Shown: positions 28,934 to 37,886 of the stretch, in pieces
How positions within the stretch are numbered: position 1 is the stretch's first letter
How the letters are laid out: each line of letters starts with the position of its first letter
Origin: DATBJJ01 sp963750915
GTDB taxonomy: Bacteria; Acidobacteriota; Vicinamibacteria; Vicinamibacterales; 2-12-FULL-66-21
Length of the DNA: 64,000 nucleotides
Assembly: GCA_963750915.1 (NCBI GenBank)
Contig: CAVVSF010000002.1
Location: 124,001 to 188,000, forward strand
Direction of reading: 5' to 3'
Program-made: the position numbers and the translations under genes
The notes under the pieces: generated by a model
What the model saw: the letters and a program-made list of their open reading frames with translations, nothing else
Told to the model about the DNA's origin: nothing
Database searches by the model: none

Positions 28934-31581
28934 ACACGACAACGGAAGTCATCGGCTCACCGGTCGGCGGCGGCGCCAGCCGCGTCGCCCAGACGACGGC
29001 GACGGTATACGTCCGGCAGGCGCTGCTGGTGGTCCAGCTGGCGCTGGCGCTGGCGGTCGCGAACGTCTACAGCATCGAAGGGACGCCGTTCCTGCGGATG
29101 TTCGCGCTCGCGTCGGCGGGGTTCGCCATCAACCTGGTGCTCCCGGCCGAGCTCCGCCTGCGCTTCTTCGTGCTGCTGTCGCTCGGCGGCGCGTTCCTGA
29201 TCTTCTCGCCGGCCGATGCCGCCTGGCTGATCGCCGCCGGCCTCGCGCTGATCGGGCTGTGCCATCTGCCGATCGCGTTTCGGGCCCGTGTCGCCGTGGT
29301 CGCCGCCGTCGCCGTGCTCCTGGCCGTCTCGCGTGCCGGCGTGGTCGGCGCGCCGTGGTCGGGAGCAGTGTGGCCGATCCTCGGCTCGATGTTCATGTTC
29401 CGGCTCGTCATCTACATGATGGACGCTGCGCAAGCCGCAGCCGGCCCGCAGCCGGTGGGACGCGCTCGCGTACTTCTTCATGCTGCCCAACCTCGTGTTC
29501 CCGCTGTTCCCGGTCGTGGACTACCACGACGTTCAAGCGGACCTACTACGACCGCGAGGACCTGACGATCTACGAGCAGGGGCTGCTCTGGATCACGCGC
29601 GGCATCGTCCACCTGGTGCTCTACCGGTTCGTGTATCACAGCGTCCTGAACGATCCGCTCCGACGTCATTGCGCTCGAGCGATCTCGTGCAGCTACATGC
29701 TCGGGACTTTCCTCCTGTATCTCCGCGTCTCCGGCCAGTTCCACCTGATCGTCGGGCGTGCTGCACCTTTTCGGGTTCCGGCTGCCGGAGACGCACAAGC
29801 TCTACTACCTCGCCAGCAGCTTCACGGAGCTGTGGCGGCGCATCAACATCTACTGGACCGACTTCATGATGAAGTCGGTCTTCTATCCCACCTACTTCAA
29901 GGTGAAGCACCTCGGCCCGTCGCGCGCGCTGGCGCTCTCGACCACGGCCGTCTTCGTCGACGACCTGGATCCTGCATTCCTATCAGTGGTTCTGGCTGCG
30001 CGGCGGGATTCCCGATGACAGCGCAGGACGTGCTCTTCTGGGGCGTCCTCGGCGCGTTCGTCGTGACCGGTGCGCTGAAGGAGGCGAACGCGCCGAAGAA
30101 GCTCAAGGCGCGCGCCGCGGGCTGGAACTGGAGGCTGGGCGTCAAGGCCGCGACGACGTTCGCCTGCTTCTGCTTCCTGTGGTCGCTCTGGAGCGCCGAG
30201 TCGGTGGGGCAGTGGGTGTGGATGATCGGCGCCGCGGCCAACGTCGACGCGCTCGGCGTCGTGATGGTGGTCGTCGCCCTCGGCATCATCCTGGCCCTCG
30301 GCGGTCGCGACTGGGAGGCCGCGCGCAGCGACGGCGCCAGCGCGGGATGGCTGCGGTTCGCGCTGCATCCGGCTGTTCGCGTGGTCGCGCCGCTCGTCAT
30401 CCTGCTCGCGCTGGCGCAGCCGAGATTCCAGGCGGCGATGCCGGAGACCGTCGCGGCCGGCGTGTCGGCCATGCGTTCGACCGGTCTCAACGCGCACGAC
30501 GCGGCGGCGCAGCACCGCGGCTACTACGAGCAGCTCGACGTGCGCGCGCAGCTGAACGCCGACGTGGCAAACGTGCTCAACCGCAACGGCGAGCGGTGGG
30601 ACGATCCCGCATCGGTCGGCATCATTCGCAAGCGCGCCGACCTGCTCGAGCGCGATCTGTATCCGTCGAAGCGCGTGCTCTGGAACGGCAACGTGTTCAC
30701 GACCAACGCCGACGGAATGCGGGATCGCGAATACGCGAAGACCAAGGCGCCGGGGACGCTGCGGATCGCGCTGCTGGGCCCTTCGCATGTCATGGGCAAC
30801 GGCGTCGCCGATGGGCAGACGTTCGAGTCGCTCGTCGAGGACCGTCTGAACCGCGAGTTCAAGCATGCCAAGTACACGACGTTCGAGATCCTGAACTTCG
30901 GCGTCGACGGCTACTGCACGCCGCAGCAGCTCGCGCTGCTCCAGGATCGCGTCTTCGCCTTCTCGCCCGACGTCGTGATCGCGACGCACTATCACCGCAA
31001 TCGCGAGATGGTCGCGAGTTACCTCGCCAAGATGGTGTGGGGCGGCATCGACGTCCCCTACGAGCCGGTGCATCGGCTGATGGGTGATGCGGGGGTGCTG
31101 TCGATTGATCGCGGCAGGGTCCCGGTGCCGTTCGCCAGCGGCCGGGCGGTGGCGAAGTATCTGGGACTCGACGTCCGCATGCCCGCCGGCGAGGCCGACG
31201 CGCGGATCCGTCGCATCGCCGACCGCGTCCTGGATTGGTCGTTCGCGGCATTCGCGGAGACGACGCGGGCGCACGGCGCCAAACCGGCGCTGCTGGCGCT
31301 CAACGTCGTGCTCGACGATGCGCCGCCCCGGATGTCGAACGAGGCGGCGATCCGGCAGGCGGGCATGCCGGTCATCGACCTGTTCTCGATTTTCCCGGCC
31401 GAGGCGCGGCCGTCGCTGCGCGTCGCGCCCTGGGACGACCATCCGAACGTCCAGGGCCACCAGCTGATCGCCGGATCGACTGTACGCGGAGCTGGTCCGG
31501 CTCCTCGACGGCGGCGCGCTCGACCCGAGTGTGGGTTCGCGCGCAGCGCTGCACACATCGGACGGAGGACCCAGGCAATGA
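28930..31581 (+). CDS. MBOAT acyltransferase fused to an SGNH-like domain (nine frameshifts)
   Basis: The reconstructed protein is about 880 residues. The first half is a multi-pass MBOAT acyltransferase, with DLTIYEQGLLWITRGIVHLV, HKLYYLASSFTELWRRINIY and the active-site His region TTWILHSYQWFWLRGG near residue 348. The second half, from about residue 560, has SGNH-like blocks: IALLGPSHVMGNG (Ser in GPS rather than GDS) and WDDHPNVQGHQLIA (D-x-x-H). It resembles DltB and DltD joined in one chain. Nine extra single bases lie between 29458 and 31474. It starts with GTGA overlap and ends with ATGA overlap to the carrier gene. Confidence 0.75.
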
Positions 31582-31832
31582 GCGACATGCGGGATACACT
31601 GCGCGCCTACATCCTCGAGAATTTCCTCCCGGGTGAGGACGCGAAGAACCTCAAGGACGATACAGAGCTGAAGGAAAGCGGGATTCTCGACTCGCTGTCG
31701 ACGCTCAAGCTCGTGACGTTTCTCGAGGAAACCTTCGGGGTCGAGTTCGAGGCCGACGACCTCGAGGCCGGCAACCTCGCGACGATCGCGAGCATCGAGC
31801 GCCTGGTTCAGTCGAAGCAGGCTCGCACATGA
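31578..31832 (+). CDS. Peptidyl/acyl carrier protein of the modification module
   Basis: This is an 84-residue carrier protein. The phosphopantetheine Ser is in ESGILDSLSTLKLVTFLEET near residue 40, with an intact DSL. It overlaps the MBOAT-SGNH gene upstream (ATGA) and the adenylating enzyme downstream (ATGA). It should hold the amino acid activated by that enzyme for oxidation by the dehydrogenase at 27785 and delivery to the MBOAT protein. It plays the part that DltC plays in D-alanylation. Confidence 0.9.
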   Translation: MSDMRDTLRAYILENFLPGEDAKNLKDDTELKESGILDSLSTLKLVTFLEETFGVEFEADDLEAGNLATIASIERLVQSKQART

Positions 31833-33394
31833 GTACGGGCGACGGCCTCGCCGATCTGCTGATCGAATCGGCGAAGCGGACGCCGGATCGCGACGCCGTG
31901 GCCGTGCCCGGCGGCGCGACGCTGACCTACCGCCAGCTCGACGCGCTGTCCGACCGGATGCGCGATCGCCTCTGGCACATGGGCGTGCGTCCCGGCGATC
32001 GCGTCGGCATGCGCCTGCACAAGTCGATCGACGGCGTCGCCACGATCTTCGGAGCGTTGAAGCTCGGCGCGTCCTACGTGCCGGTCGATGCCGAGTCGCC
32101 CGCCGCGCGCGGCGCCTACATCCACAACGACTGCCAGGTGAAAGTCGTCGTCACCGAGAAGGCACTCGCCGACGACTACAGCCGCGAGCTCCAGCAGCTC
32201 GGCGCCACGCCGCAGATCATTGCCCTCGACGACGACAAGCGCGACACGGCGCTGGCAGCGCGGCTGGACGCGCTGCAGGCGAGCGACCCCGCGCCCGCGG
32301 CTCCGTCGGTGCCGGTTCAGCCCGACGACATCGCCTACATCCTCTACACGTCGGGCTCGACCGGCAAGCCCAAGGGCGTCGTGCTGTCGCATCGCAATGC
32401 GATGAGCTTCGTCGACTGGTGCTCGCAGGCGTTCGAGCCGGTCGCTGCCGATACGTTCTCGTCGCACGCGCCGTTTCATTTCGACCTGTCGATCCTCGAC
32501 CTCTACGTTTCGATCAAGCACGGCGCGAAGCTGGTGCTGTTCGGTGAAGCGCTGGGGAAGGATCCGCTGAAGCTCGCCGCGACCATCGCGCAGGAGCAGA
32601 TCAGCGTCTGGTACTCGACGCCCTCGATCCTCAACCTGATGGCGCAGTACGGAAAGCTCGACAAGAACGACTACCCGGCCCTCCGCGTCGTGCACTTCGC
32701 CGGCGAAGTGTTCCCCGTGCCGCAGTTCAAGGCAGTGCGCGCGATCTGGACGGCGCCGCGCTACTTCAACCTCTACGGGCCGACCGAGACCAACGTCTGC
32801 ACGGCCTACGAGGTGCCGGCGGGCGACCCGCTCGACGGCATCAGCACGTTTCCGATCGGCGCGATCTGCGCGCCCAATCTCGGCCGCGTCGTCGACGAGA
32901 ACGGCGTCGACGTTCCCCATGGCGAGCCGGGTGAGCTCGTCGTGCACGGGCCGAACGTGATGCGCGGCTACTGGAACCTGCCCGAGCAGAACGCGGCGGC
33001 GTTCCTGAAGGACGACCAGGGGCGGCTCTGGTATCACACCGGAGACATCGTCACCGAGAACGGCTCCGGCGAATACAAGTACATGGGCCGGCGCGACCGC
33101 ATGGTCAAGCGCCGCGGCTACCGGGTCGAGCTGGGCGAGATCGAGGCCGCGCTGGCCCGTCACCCCGGCATCAAGGAAGCGGCGGTCGTGGCCGTGCCGA
33201 CGACGGACTCCGGCCTCCGCATTGCCGCGTTCGTGGCGTGCAAGGCGGATCGCTTGAGCATCATCGCGCTCAAACAACATTCGTCGCAGAGCCTGCCGCC
33301 GTACATGGTGCCAGACGTGTTCCAGGTGGTCGAAGCGCTGCCGCGGACCTCCACCAGCAAGGTCGACCTGCAGGCGCTCCGCGCGCGTGCGTGA
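31829..33394 (+). CDS. Amino-acid adenylating enzyme, prolyl-AMP ligase-like
   Basis: A 521-residue stand-alone NRPS-type adenylation protein. Core motifs are ILYTSGSTGKPKGVVLSH near residue 172, NLYGPTETNVCTAYEVP near 315, WYHTGDIVTENG, GRRDRMVKRRGYRVELGEIE and Lys511 in RTSTSKVDL. Residues at the specificity positions read D219, L220, L223, Y262, H289, A291, L315, V323, C324, K511. From memory, prolyl-AMP ligases of the PltF type have D-L-L-Y-L-A-L-V-C-K, so nine of ten agree. L-proline is therefore the leading substrate. A DltA-like D-alanine ligase is less likely. Intact; coupled to the carrier gene. Confidence 0.85.
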   Translation: MSTGDGLADLLIESAKRTPDRDAVAVPGGATLTYRQLDALSDRMRDRLWHMGVRPGDRVGMRLHKSIDGVATIFGALKLGASYVPVDAESPAARGAYIHNDCQVKVVVTEKALADDYSRELQQLGATPQIIALDDDKRDTALAARLDALQASDPAPAAPSVPVQPDDIAYILYTSGSTGKPKGVVLSHRNAMSFVDWCSQAFEPVAADTFSSHAPFHFDLSILDLYVSIKHGAKLVLFGEALGKDPLKLAATIAQEQISVWYSTPSILNLMAQYGKLDKNDYPALRVVHFAGEVFPVPQFKAVRAIWTAPRYFNLYGPTETNVCTAYEVPAGDPLDGISTFPIGAICAPNLGRVVDENGVDVPHGEPGELVVHGPNVMRGYWNLPEQNAAAFLKDDQGRLWYHTGDIVTENGSGEYKYMGRRDRMVKRRGYRVELGEIEAALARHPGIKEAAVVAVPTTDSGLRIAAFVACKADRLSIIALKQHSSQSLPPYMVPDVFQVVEALPRTSTSKVDLQALRARA

Positions 33395-33459
33395 AGGACA
33401 GTGTCTGTCAAACGAAACGCGCGAGCGAAGCGAAGCAGCCCCTCGGCCATGAGGACGTT

Positions 33460-35298
33460 ATGTGCGGTATAGCTGGAATCGTTTACTCGGACGCCTCTCG
33501 GCCGTGCGATCCCGCGGTCGTCACGGCCATGCGCGACGTGTTCCCCTATCGTGGACCGGATGACGCCGGCATCTTCGTCGATCGCAACGCCGGTCTGGGC
33601 CACCGCCGTCTGAGCATCATCGACCTCGGCGGCGGGCACCAGCCCATGTCCGAGGTCAGCGGCCATCTGTGGATCGTGTTCAACGGCGAGATCTACAACT
33701 ATCGCCAGGCCCGCGAGGAGCTCGTCAACCGCGGCTACGCGTTCCAGACGCAGAGCGACACCGAGGTCATCCTGCAGGCCTACGCCGCGCTCGGCGAGCA
33801 GTGCGTCACGCTGCTGAACGGCATGTTCGCGTTCGCGATCTGGGACATGCGCGACCGGACGCTGTTTCTGGCGCGCGACCGCATGGGCGTCAAGCCGCTC
33901 TATTACTCGACTCCAGCGCGAGGCCTTCGTCTTCGCGTCGGAGATGAAGTCGCTGTTCGCCAGCGGTCTCGTGCAGCCGCGGGCGCGCGACGAGGCGTTC
34001 GCCGAATACCTGCTGTTCCGGCAGGTCGCCGGCAGCGACACCGTGTTTCAGGGGGTCAAGAGCCTGCCCCCCGGCTGCACGATGACCGTGCGCGACAGCG
34101 CGGCGACGATCTCGCGCTACTGGTCGCCGCGGCCTCCGGCCGAGCGCCCGGCCATCGGCTACGACGAGGCGAAGGAGCAGCTTGCGAGCCTGCTCGAGGA
34201 TTCCGTTCGCCTGCGCCTGATCAGCGACGTGCCGGTGGGCACGTTCTGCAGCGGCGGCGTCGACTCGAGCCTGGTGACCGCGCTCGCCGCCAAGCTGAAG
34301 GCCGAACCCGTCAACACGTTCTCGGTCGGGTTCGACGAGGACGACTTCGACGAGAGCGCGTACGCGCGCCTGGTCTCCAGCCACCACCAGACCGTCCACC
34401 ACGAGCTGCGGGTCGGCAACGTCCAGTACGACGAGCTGTTCCCGCGCATGGTGTGGCACAACGACGAGCCGCTCGACTTCGCCAACTCCGTTCACATCTT
34501 CGCGCTGAGCCAGCTCGCCAAGCGGCAGGTCACCGTCGTCCTCACCGGCGAGGGCTCGGACGAACTGTTCGCCGGCTATCCGCGCTACCGCATCCCCGAC
34601 ATGGCCAGGTCGTACCGGCTCGTGCCGGCTGCGATGCGGCGGGCCGTCGGCCTCCTCGTCCACGACCATCGTCTCGCCAAGCTCGATCGCTACGCGTCGG
34701 GGACGCCCGACCGAGGCGATGCTCTACAACTCGAGCTATCTGCGGCCGGCCGTGGTCCGCGAAGCGTATCCGCGCCTGAACGGCTATATGCTCGACTTCC
34801 GGACGGCCTGCCTCAACGCCCAGGAGGGGCTGAACCTGGATTCGGTCGGGCGGGTGTCGCTGCTCGATCAGGAGACGTTCCTGGTCTCGATCCTGAATCG
34901 CCAGGACAAGATGAGCATGGCCGCCGCGATCGAGTCGCGCGTGCCGTTCATGGACTATCGCATCGTCGAGTTCGCCAACCGGCTGCCGACCGCGCACAAG
35001 ATCCGGAACGGCATCGGTAAGGCGATCGTCAAGGACGTGGCGCGCGGCTTCCTGCCGGCGGCGGTCGTCGATCGGCGGAAGTCCGGGTTCGGCGTGCCGC
35101 TGGCGCGGTGGTTCCGCGCCGACGACGGCCTGGGCGCGCGCATCCGCGCGCTGCCGGAGAGTCCGGTGGCGGATGTCTTCGACCGTGCCGTCCTGCGCCG
35201 GCTCATCGCCGAGCACCGGCCAGGGCAGCCACGATCACTCGGAACTGCTCTGGACGGCGCTCAATCTCGCGACCTGGCGCGAAATGTACCGCTGCTAG
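33460..35298 (+). CDS. Asparagine synthase-like amidotransferase, exosortase A associated (three frameshifts)
   Basis: The repaired product is about 612 residues, the usual length for the XrtA-associated amidotransferase. The glutaminase domain starts MCGIAGIVY with Cys2 as nucleophile and contains YRGPDDAG and FNGEIYNYRQ. The synthetase domain has the ATP loop FCSGGVDSSLV and LTGEGSDELFAGYPRY. It probably amidates a sugar carboxylate or a protein rather than Asp. Extra bases near 33918, 34705 and 35218 break the frame. The restored C-terminus reads HDHSELLWTALNLATWREMY. Confidence 0.87.
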
Positions 35299-35307
35299 CG
35301 CCGAAAC

Positions 35308-35760
35308 ATGAACGAGCAACCCGCAATGCGCTCGGTATTCCTTCACACGACGCCGTCGGAGCAGCTGCCGTGGTGGTGGAAGGAGATTCGCCTCGACTCG
35401 AGTCTCTGCGACCTCGACGACGTTTCCTTGAATTCCGAGGTAAGCGAAGCAAGCAGATTACCGTCTTCTCGAAGTGTCGTTCTATCTACTGAAGCTGCTG
35501 AAGGAACTAGTAGCTCTGCGACGGAAGTACGATTACATTTACACGACCGAGTGCGACTTGAACGGCCTCGGGATCGCCCTCTGGCAGTCCCTGTTCCTGA
35601 TGCGGCGGCCGCGGCACGTCATCTTGCAGTTCATCATGCGCGAGAAGACCAGGAGCTTCGGCTCCCGTCTGAAATGTGCGCTCATGACGTTCATGTTCCG
35701 CTTCGTCTAACGCGTCGTCTGTTCGTCTCGGACGGAGTCTCGGACGGAGGAAGAGTACTA
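35308..35760 (+). pseudogene. Truncated GT4-like glycosyltransferase (N-domain only)
   Basis: Nine bases after the amidotransferase, three frames together encode a glycosyltransferase N-domain: MNEQPAMRSVFLHTTPSEQL, then RGKRSKQITVFSKCRS, then FYLLKLLKELVALRRKYDYI and HVILQFIMREKTRSFG. A TAA at 35708-35710 interrupts what would continue RVVCSSRTE. A 12-base tandem duplication (35726-35749) follows, and the sugar-nucleotide-binding C-domain is absent. Frameshifts could be sequence errors, but the missing domain and the stop point to real decay or a local misassembly. GC is lower than in neighbouring genes. Confidence 0.55.
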
Positions 35761-36055
35761 CCGGCCGCCGCCGCGAACGTGAGCCTGCGGCGCCAGTGTG
35801 GGGACAACGCTCGAAACCGGATGGCGAAGGGGCACATGCCGCACCACTATGCGGTGGGGATTCGGCGCGCCGTGCTGCAGCCCAGTCCGACGTCAGGCCG
35901 GCCGTTGTCGAGGACCGCTCCGTCGAGGCTGGGAAAGCGGGAGATGGACGACAGAGTGCGGTAGGAGATACGTTCGGGCGCGGGAGTGGCACGGACGAGG
36001 CTCACGCGCCGGAGCAGCAGCCCTAGGGCCGTTGGTTACGCAACAGAGGTGACTC
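35711..36055. other. Remnant spacer between the broken glycosyltransferase and the PEP-CTERM gene
   Basis: About 345 bases with no credible gene. The first 40 bases continue the broken glycosyltransferase. The remainder translates to low-complexity Arg/Gly-rich strings in all frames and shows no GT C-domain motif. A sigma-54-like element lies at 35987-36001, and a GAGGTGA-like ribosome site precedes the GTG at 36056. Confidence 0.4.
35987..36001 (+). promoter_or_regulatory. Candidate sigma-54 promoter of the PEP-CTERM gene
   Basis: TGGCACG (a perfect -24 element) is followed by four bases and then AGGC, which keeps the essential GC at the right spacing although TT is replaced by AG. It lies 54 bases before the GTG of the PEP-CTERM gene. 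Sigma-54 control of PEP-CTERM genes is known from proteobacterial systems with PrsK/PrsR. The activator at 12678 would be the local candidate regulator. Confidence 0.5.
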
Positions 36056-36721
36056 GTGAGATCCCACAAGCTGGTTCAGGTACTCGTCGCGATTGCGTTG
36101 TTGGTGCTGACGTCGTCACCCGCCAGGGCCGATCTGGTGGTCGTGAACGCGTCCGACTATCCGCTCGGCACCGATCTCTCCACAGCGTTCACGGGCCTGA
36201 CGATGTCGAGATTGCGGCAGTCGGGGAGCACGAGCTCGACCTACGACCCGACTGTGTCGCCGGTCGACACCGTGATCGATTACCCGATTTCCGTGCCATC
36301 GCTCGGGGGCGCCTTCGGCGTGTCGGAGTTCCTCGCCTGCAGCAATGCCACCGGGCCGTCGTTCAGCTGCCTGGCCGGGTTCAACGTCCTCGAGTTTCGC
36401 TTCGACGCGCCGACGAACTTCTTCGAGATCGACGGCTACTTCTTCACCGATCCGAACGTCCTCATCGCTTACAACGCGCAGGGCGACATCATCACCGATT
36501 TCCTGCGGACGTACTCGCCGGGGATCGATGGCACGACGAGATCGACACTCACCATCTCGCGCACCGAGCCGACCGACATCTCCCGCATCGTCTACGGCGG
36601 CGACAGCCACAGCACCGTGACCGCAACGCAGGTCCGATACAACGTTCCGGAGCCGGCGACGCTGGCGCTGGTCGGCCTTGGCGTTGCCGCGGCAATGCTC
36701 CGCCGTCGTCGCAGGTCGTGA
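36056..36721 (+). CDS. PEP-CTERM sorting-signal protein
   Basis: A 221-residue secreted protein. The N-terminus is a signal peptide (VLVAIALLVLTSSPARA). The body is rich in Thr, Ser and Asp with no recognised enzyme motif. The C-terminus carries the complete exosortase A sorting signal: VPEPATLALVGL, a hydrophobic helix (ALVGLGVAAAML) and RRRRRS. It is the only PEP-CTERM protein in the window and the expected substrate of XrtA at 23887. GTG start after GAGGTGA. Such proteins are thought to be exported with, and may associate with, the EPS. Confidence 0.92.
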   Translation: MRSHKLVQVLVAIALLVLTSSPARADLVVVNASDYPLGTDLSTAFTGLTMSRLRQSGSTSSTYDPTVSPVDTVIDYPISVPSLGGAFGVSEFLACSNATGPSFSCLAGFNVLEFRFDAPTNFFEIDGYFFTDPNVLIAYNAQGDIITDFLRTYSPGIDGTTRSTLTISRTEPTDISRIVYGGDSHSTVTATQVRYNVPEPATLALVGLGVAAAMLRRRRRS

Positions 36722-36757
36722 GGTGGAGGCGGCGTCGAGTTCCTTCAGGAGGACTCG

Positions 36758-36773
36758 CCGGCGGGAGCGCCGG
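36758..36773. terminator. Hairpin in the convergent gap
   Basis: A six-base GC stem (CCGGCG / CGCCGG) with a GGAG loop lies 37 bases after the PEP-CTERM stop, in the gap between convergent gene sets. No U tract follows on either strand, so this is only a candidate terminator. The rest of the 36722-36930 gap shows no gene I can support. Confidence 0.3.
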
Positions 36774-36930
36774 TTGCTAGCCGCGGCGACGATAGATTCG
36801 CCAGGCGTGCTCGTCGGGCCGTTGCTCCGGTCCGGATTCGACTAGGCCCGAGGCGACGATGACCGTGCGTGTTGCGCGGCCGTGATGCTCGCGGCGGCCG
36901 GAGCCCGCGAAAGCCGCTGCGCGATCCAGC

Positions 36931-37800
36931 CTACGCGCGCGCGATATCCCGCATCGTCTTGCGCACGTTGTCCCGCCAATGGGGCGGGGCAGTGCCCAGC
37001 GCGGCAACCGTCGCTTGCTTGGCCATTACGCCGTAGGCCGGCCGCGCCGCCACCATCGGATAGTCCGCAGTGGAAACCGGGATGACGGTCACCCCCTCGG
37101 GCAGCAGCCCCAGCGCCACACCCTCTTCGGCGATCGCCACGGCGAAATCGTACCAGCTCGCCACGCCGGCATCGGTCCAGTGGTGGAGTCCATTGATCGC
37201 CGGATTCAGTGCGACCTGCCACAGTACGGCGGCGATCGACTGCGCCGAGGTGGGAGTGCCGAGCTGATCGTCGACGACCCGGGCTGTGCCACGCTCCTTG
37301 AGGACCTTGAATATCGTTCGCAGGAAGCTGTTCCCGTGTGCCGCGTGCACCCACGACGTCCGCACGACCGTCGCACGCTCGCCGAGCGTCTGCAGCACCC
37401 CGGCCTCGCCGTCGCGCTTCGAGACCCCGTAGACGCTGACGGGCTCGGCCGGATCGCCGGGCTGGTACGGAACGCCCGATTTGCCATCGAAGACGTAGTT
37501 GGTCGAAAGGTGCAGCATGCGCGCCGTGCCTGGCCGCAACGCCTGCGCGAGGTGCCGCGGCCCATCGGCGTTGACGCGCATGCATTGATCGCGATCGCTC
37601 TCCGCCTTGTCGACCGCAAGATATCCGGCGGCGTTTACCACGACGTCGGGCCGGTAGTGGTCGATGGCGCGCTGTACAGCCGACGCATCGGTGATATCGA
37701 GCTCCGCGATGTCCAAGCCGATGACCTCGAACCGGTCGGGGGCCTGGGCCCGCAGAGCAGTGCCAATCAATCCCGCCGACCCTGGAATGAGCGCGCGCAT
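36931..37800 (-). CDS. rfbD: dTDP-4-dehydrorhamnose reductase
   Basis: This 289-residue short-chain-type reductase makes the last step to dTDP-L-rhamnose. It starts MRALIPGSAGLIGTALRAQ with a GxxGxxG-like NAD(P) loop. PDVVVNAAGYLAVDKAESD, STNYVFDGKSGVPYQPGDP and the catalytic YGVSKRDGE (Tyr-x3-Lys) match RfbD. No rfbA, rfbB or rfbC is in the window, so the rest of the pathway must lie elsewhere. It is the last gene of the minus-strand set, 86 bases after the glycosyltransferase upstream of it. Confidence 0.9.
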   Translation of the reverse strand: MRALIPGSAGLIGTALRAQAPDRFEVIGLDIAELDITDASAVQRAIDHYRPDVVVNAAGYLAVDKAESDRDQCMRVNADGPRHLAQALRPGTARMLHLSTNYVFDGKSGVPYQPGDPAEPVSVYGVSKRDGEAGVLQTLGERATVVRTSWVHAAHGNSFLRTIFKVLKERGTARVVDDQLGTPTSAQSIAAVLWQVALNPAINGLHHWTDAGVASWYDFAVAIAEEGVALGLLPEGVTVIPVSTADYPMVAARPAYGVMAKQATVAALGTAPPHWRDNVRKTMRDIARA

Positions 37801-37886
37801 CTGGAAGTCCTCCGAATCACGAGACAGCGCACGACTGCCGTTCTTCGCGCCGCGGCGCAGAACAGCCGTCGCCGCGGTTTTCCTGC

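Noticed and set aside
28930..31581. Programmed ribosomal frameshifting in the MBOAT-SGNH gene
   Set aside because: Nine events at different, non-slippery sites, and similar events in a dozen other genes, fit sequence errors far better.
31829..33394. Plain DltA (D-alanine ligase) assignment for the adenylating enzyme
   Set aside because: The pocket residues and NLYGPTETNVCT text fit prolyl-AMP ligases better, and the dehydrogenase in the operon has no place in D-alanylation.
36777..37007. Short minus-strand frame in the convergent gap
   Set aside because: It overlaps the end of rfbD in another frame and has no ribosome site or motif.
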